Origin: UBA8437 sp003445035
GTDB taxonomy: Bacteria > Planctomycetota > Planctomycetia > Planctomycetales > Planctomycetaceae
NCBI GenBank assembly: GCA_937901285.1
Contig: CALCHI010000201.1
Span: 1-6,199 of the forward strand
Reading direction: 5' to 3'
DNA length: 6,199 bases
Below, piece by piece: positions 5,602-6,199 of the stretch. The position numbers and the translations under genes are program-made. The notes beneath the pieces are model-generated. The model was not told the DNA's origin, did not search any database, and saw only the letters and a program-made list of their open reading frames with translations. Each line of letters opens with the position of its first letter. The stretch's first letter is position 1.

Positions 5602-6199
5602 TCAGCTACATCCCATGCTGTTCCCGCAGTTGTGACACAGGTAGCAGTTGCCGTTGCGAACGGTGATCGCCCCGCACGAATCGCACGCGGGGGCATCGAC
5701 CTGGAACTGGGCGAACTGCTGGCTGCGGATAGCCGGCGTTTCACCGGAGGCGTACGCCGCGACGGTCTCGGCTACCGACTGCTCGATGTCGCCGATCGAC
5801 GAAATCACCTCGGCCGCTGCGGCCTCCGACTTGGCCGATTCGGTCGCGATCGGCACCGCCGTGTTCGGCTCGCCGTAACCGGGTTGGAAGCGGATCCCCA
5901 GCCAGCGGAAAATGTAATCCACCACGCTCTTGGCGTTGGGGATCTCCTGGTTACCCGTCCAGCCCGACGGCTCGAACCGCATGTGACTGAACTTGCTGGT
6001 CAGGGCCTCGAGCGGAACACCGTACTGCAGCGACATGCTGGTCAGAGTGCCGATGGTGTCCATCAGCCCGCCGATCGTGCTCCCCTCCTTGGCCATCGTG
6101 ATGAACAACTCGCCGGGAGTACCGTCTTCGAACAGCCCCACGGTGATGTAGCCCTCGTGGCCGCCGACGGAGAACTTGTGTGTCAGCGACTGTCGGGTG
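5602..6199 (-). CDS. nrdJ: B12-dependent (class II) ribonucleotide reductase, C-terminal part
   Basis: This is the C-terminal 198 residues of an adenosylcobalamin-dependent ribonucleoside-diphosphate reductase, which makes deoxyribonucleotides in the cytoplasm without oxygen dependence. Reading from the edge, TRQSLTHKFSVGGHEGYITV leads without a break into GLFEDGTPGELFITMAKEGS, TIGGLMD, LQYGVPLEALTSKFSHMRFEPSG and SVVDYIFRWLGIRF, all hallmarks of the last part of the NrdJ catalytic barrel. The GTG at 6141 is an internal valine, not a start. A variable Ala/Glu-rich linker follows. The protein then ends with a Cys-rich zinc-ribbon-like tail: C-x2-C (CDSCG), then CYLCHNC and a final GNSMGCS. The terminal cysteines are expected to re-reduce the active-site disulfide, as in other class II enzymes. 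The radical cysteine, catalytic residues and B12-binding part lie outside the window. It is followed by a strong terminator, so it appears to be the end of its transcript. Confidence 0.95.
   Translation of the reverse strand, partial: TRQSLTHKFSVGGHEGYITVGLFEDGTPGELFITMAKEGSTIGGLMDTIGTLTSMSLQYGVPLEALTSKFSHMRFEPSGWTGNQEIPNAKSVVDYIFRWLGIRFQPGYGEPNTAVPIATESAKSEAAAAEVISSIGDIEQSVAETVAAYASGETPAIRSQQFAQFQVDAPACDSCGAITVRNGNCYLCHNCGNSMGCS

Noticed and set aside
5508..5744. Upstream extension of the molybdopterin-fold gene to 5744
   Set aside because: It would overlap nrdJ in another frame and translate through the terminator stem; the encoded residues are low-complexity, and the ATG at 5507 has a proper ribosome-binding site.
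6139..6141. GTG at 6141 as the start of a 179-residue protein
   Set aside because: The frame continues upstream to the window edge with conserved NrdJ sequence (THKFSVGGHEGYITV), so the GTG is an internal valine.

Overview
The window is high-GC, gene-dense bacterial DNA. It looks like a chromosomal segment of a planctomycete (Planctomycetota). The evidence is the style of three proteins: the long LptD/OstA-like protein with two N-terminal OstA modules, the PMT-type glycosyltransferase, and the class II ribonucleotide reductase ending in a Cys-rich CGNSMGCS tail. That placement rests on family resemblance seen by eye, not on a search. No tRNA, rRNA, CRISPR array, insertion sequence or phage gene was seen.

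Layout, left to right. (1) Positions 1-380, minus strand: the N-terminal 126 codons of an RND/MMPL-type exporter. It leaves the window inside a 9-bp tandem repeat that encodes a strongly acidic stretch of its first extracytoplasmic loop. (2) Positions 381-495: a 115-bp divergent intergenic region. (3) Positions 496-1800, plus strand: an integral membrane GT-C (PMT/ArnT-like, GT39-type) glycosyltransferase. (4) A perfect-consensus sigma70-type promoter (TTGACA, 18 bp, TATAAT) whose -35 box overlaps the glycosyltransferase stop codon. (5) About 1960-5007, plus strand: a large LptD-like outer-membrane LPS-assembly protein. (6) Positions 5004-5507, minus strand: a small cytoplasmic protein of the sulfite-oxidase-like molybdopterin-binding fold. 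Its stop codon is interlocked with that of the LptD gene in a CTAG. (7) A strong intrinsic terminator at 5538-5577 on the minus strand. (8) Positions 5602-6199, minus strand: the C-terminal 198 residues of a B12-dependent ribonucleotide reductase (NrdJ), which continues off the right edge.

The left two thirds has a cell-envelope theme: an exporter, a lipid-linked-sugar-using membrane glycosyltransferase, and the outer-membrane LPS translocon. The glycosyltransferase could decorate lipid A or another envelope glycan that LptD then exports, but only adjacency supports this. The right third (NrdJ and the molybdopterin-fold protein) is a separate minus-strand unit with a terminator between its two genes.

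I see no undescribed multi-gene system. The items most worth a second look are the acidic repeat tract in the exporter, the perfect promoter overlapping a stop codon, the cysteine-free mature LptD, the molybdopterin-fold protein without the usual Mo-ligating cysteine, and the CTAG tail-to-tail stop overlap.
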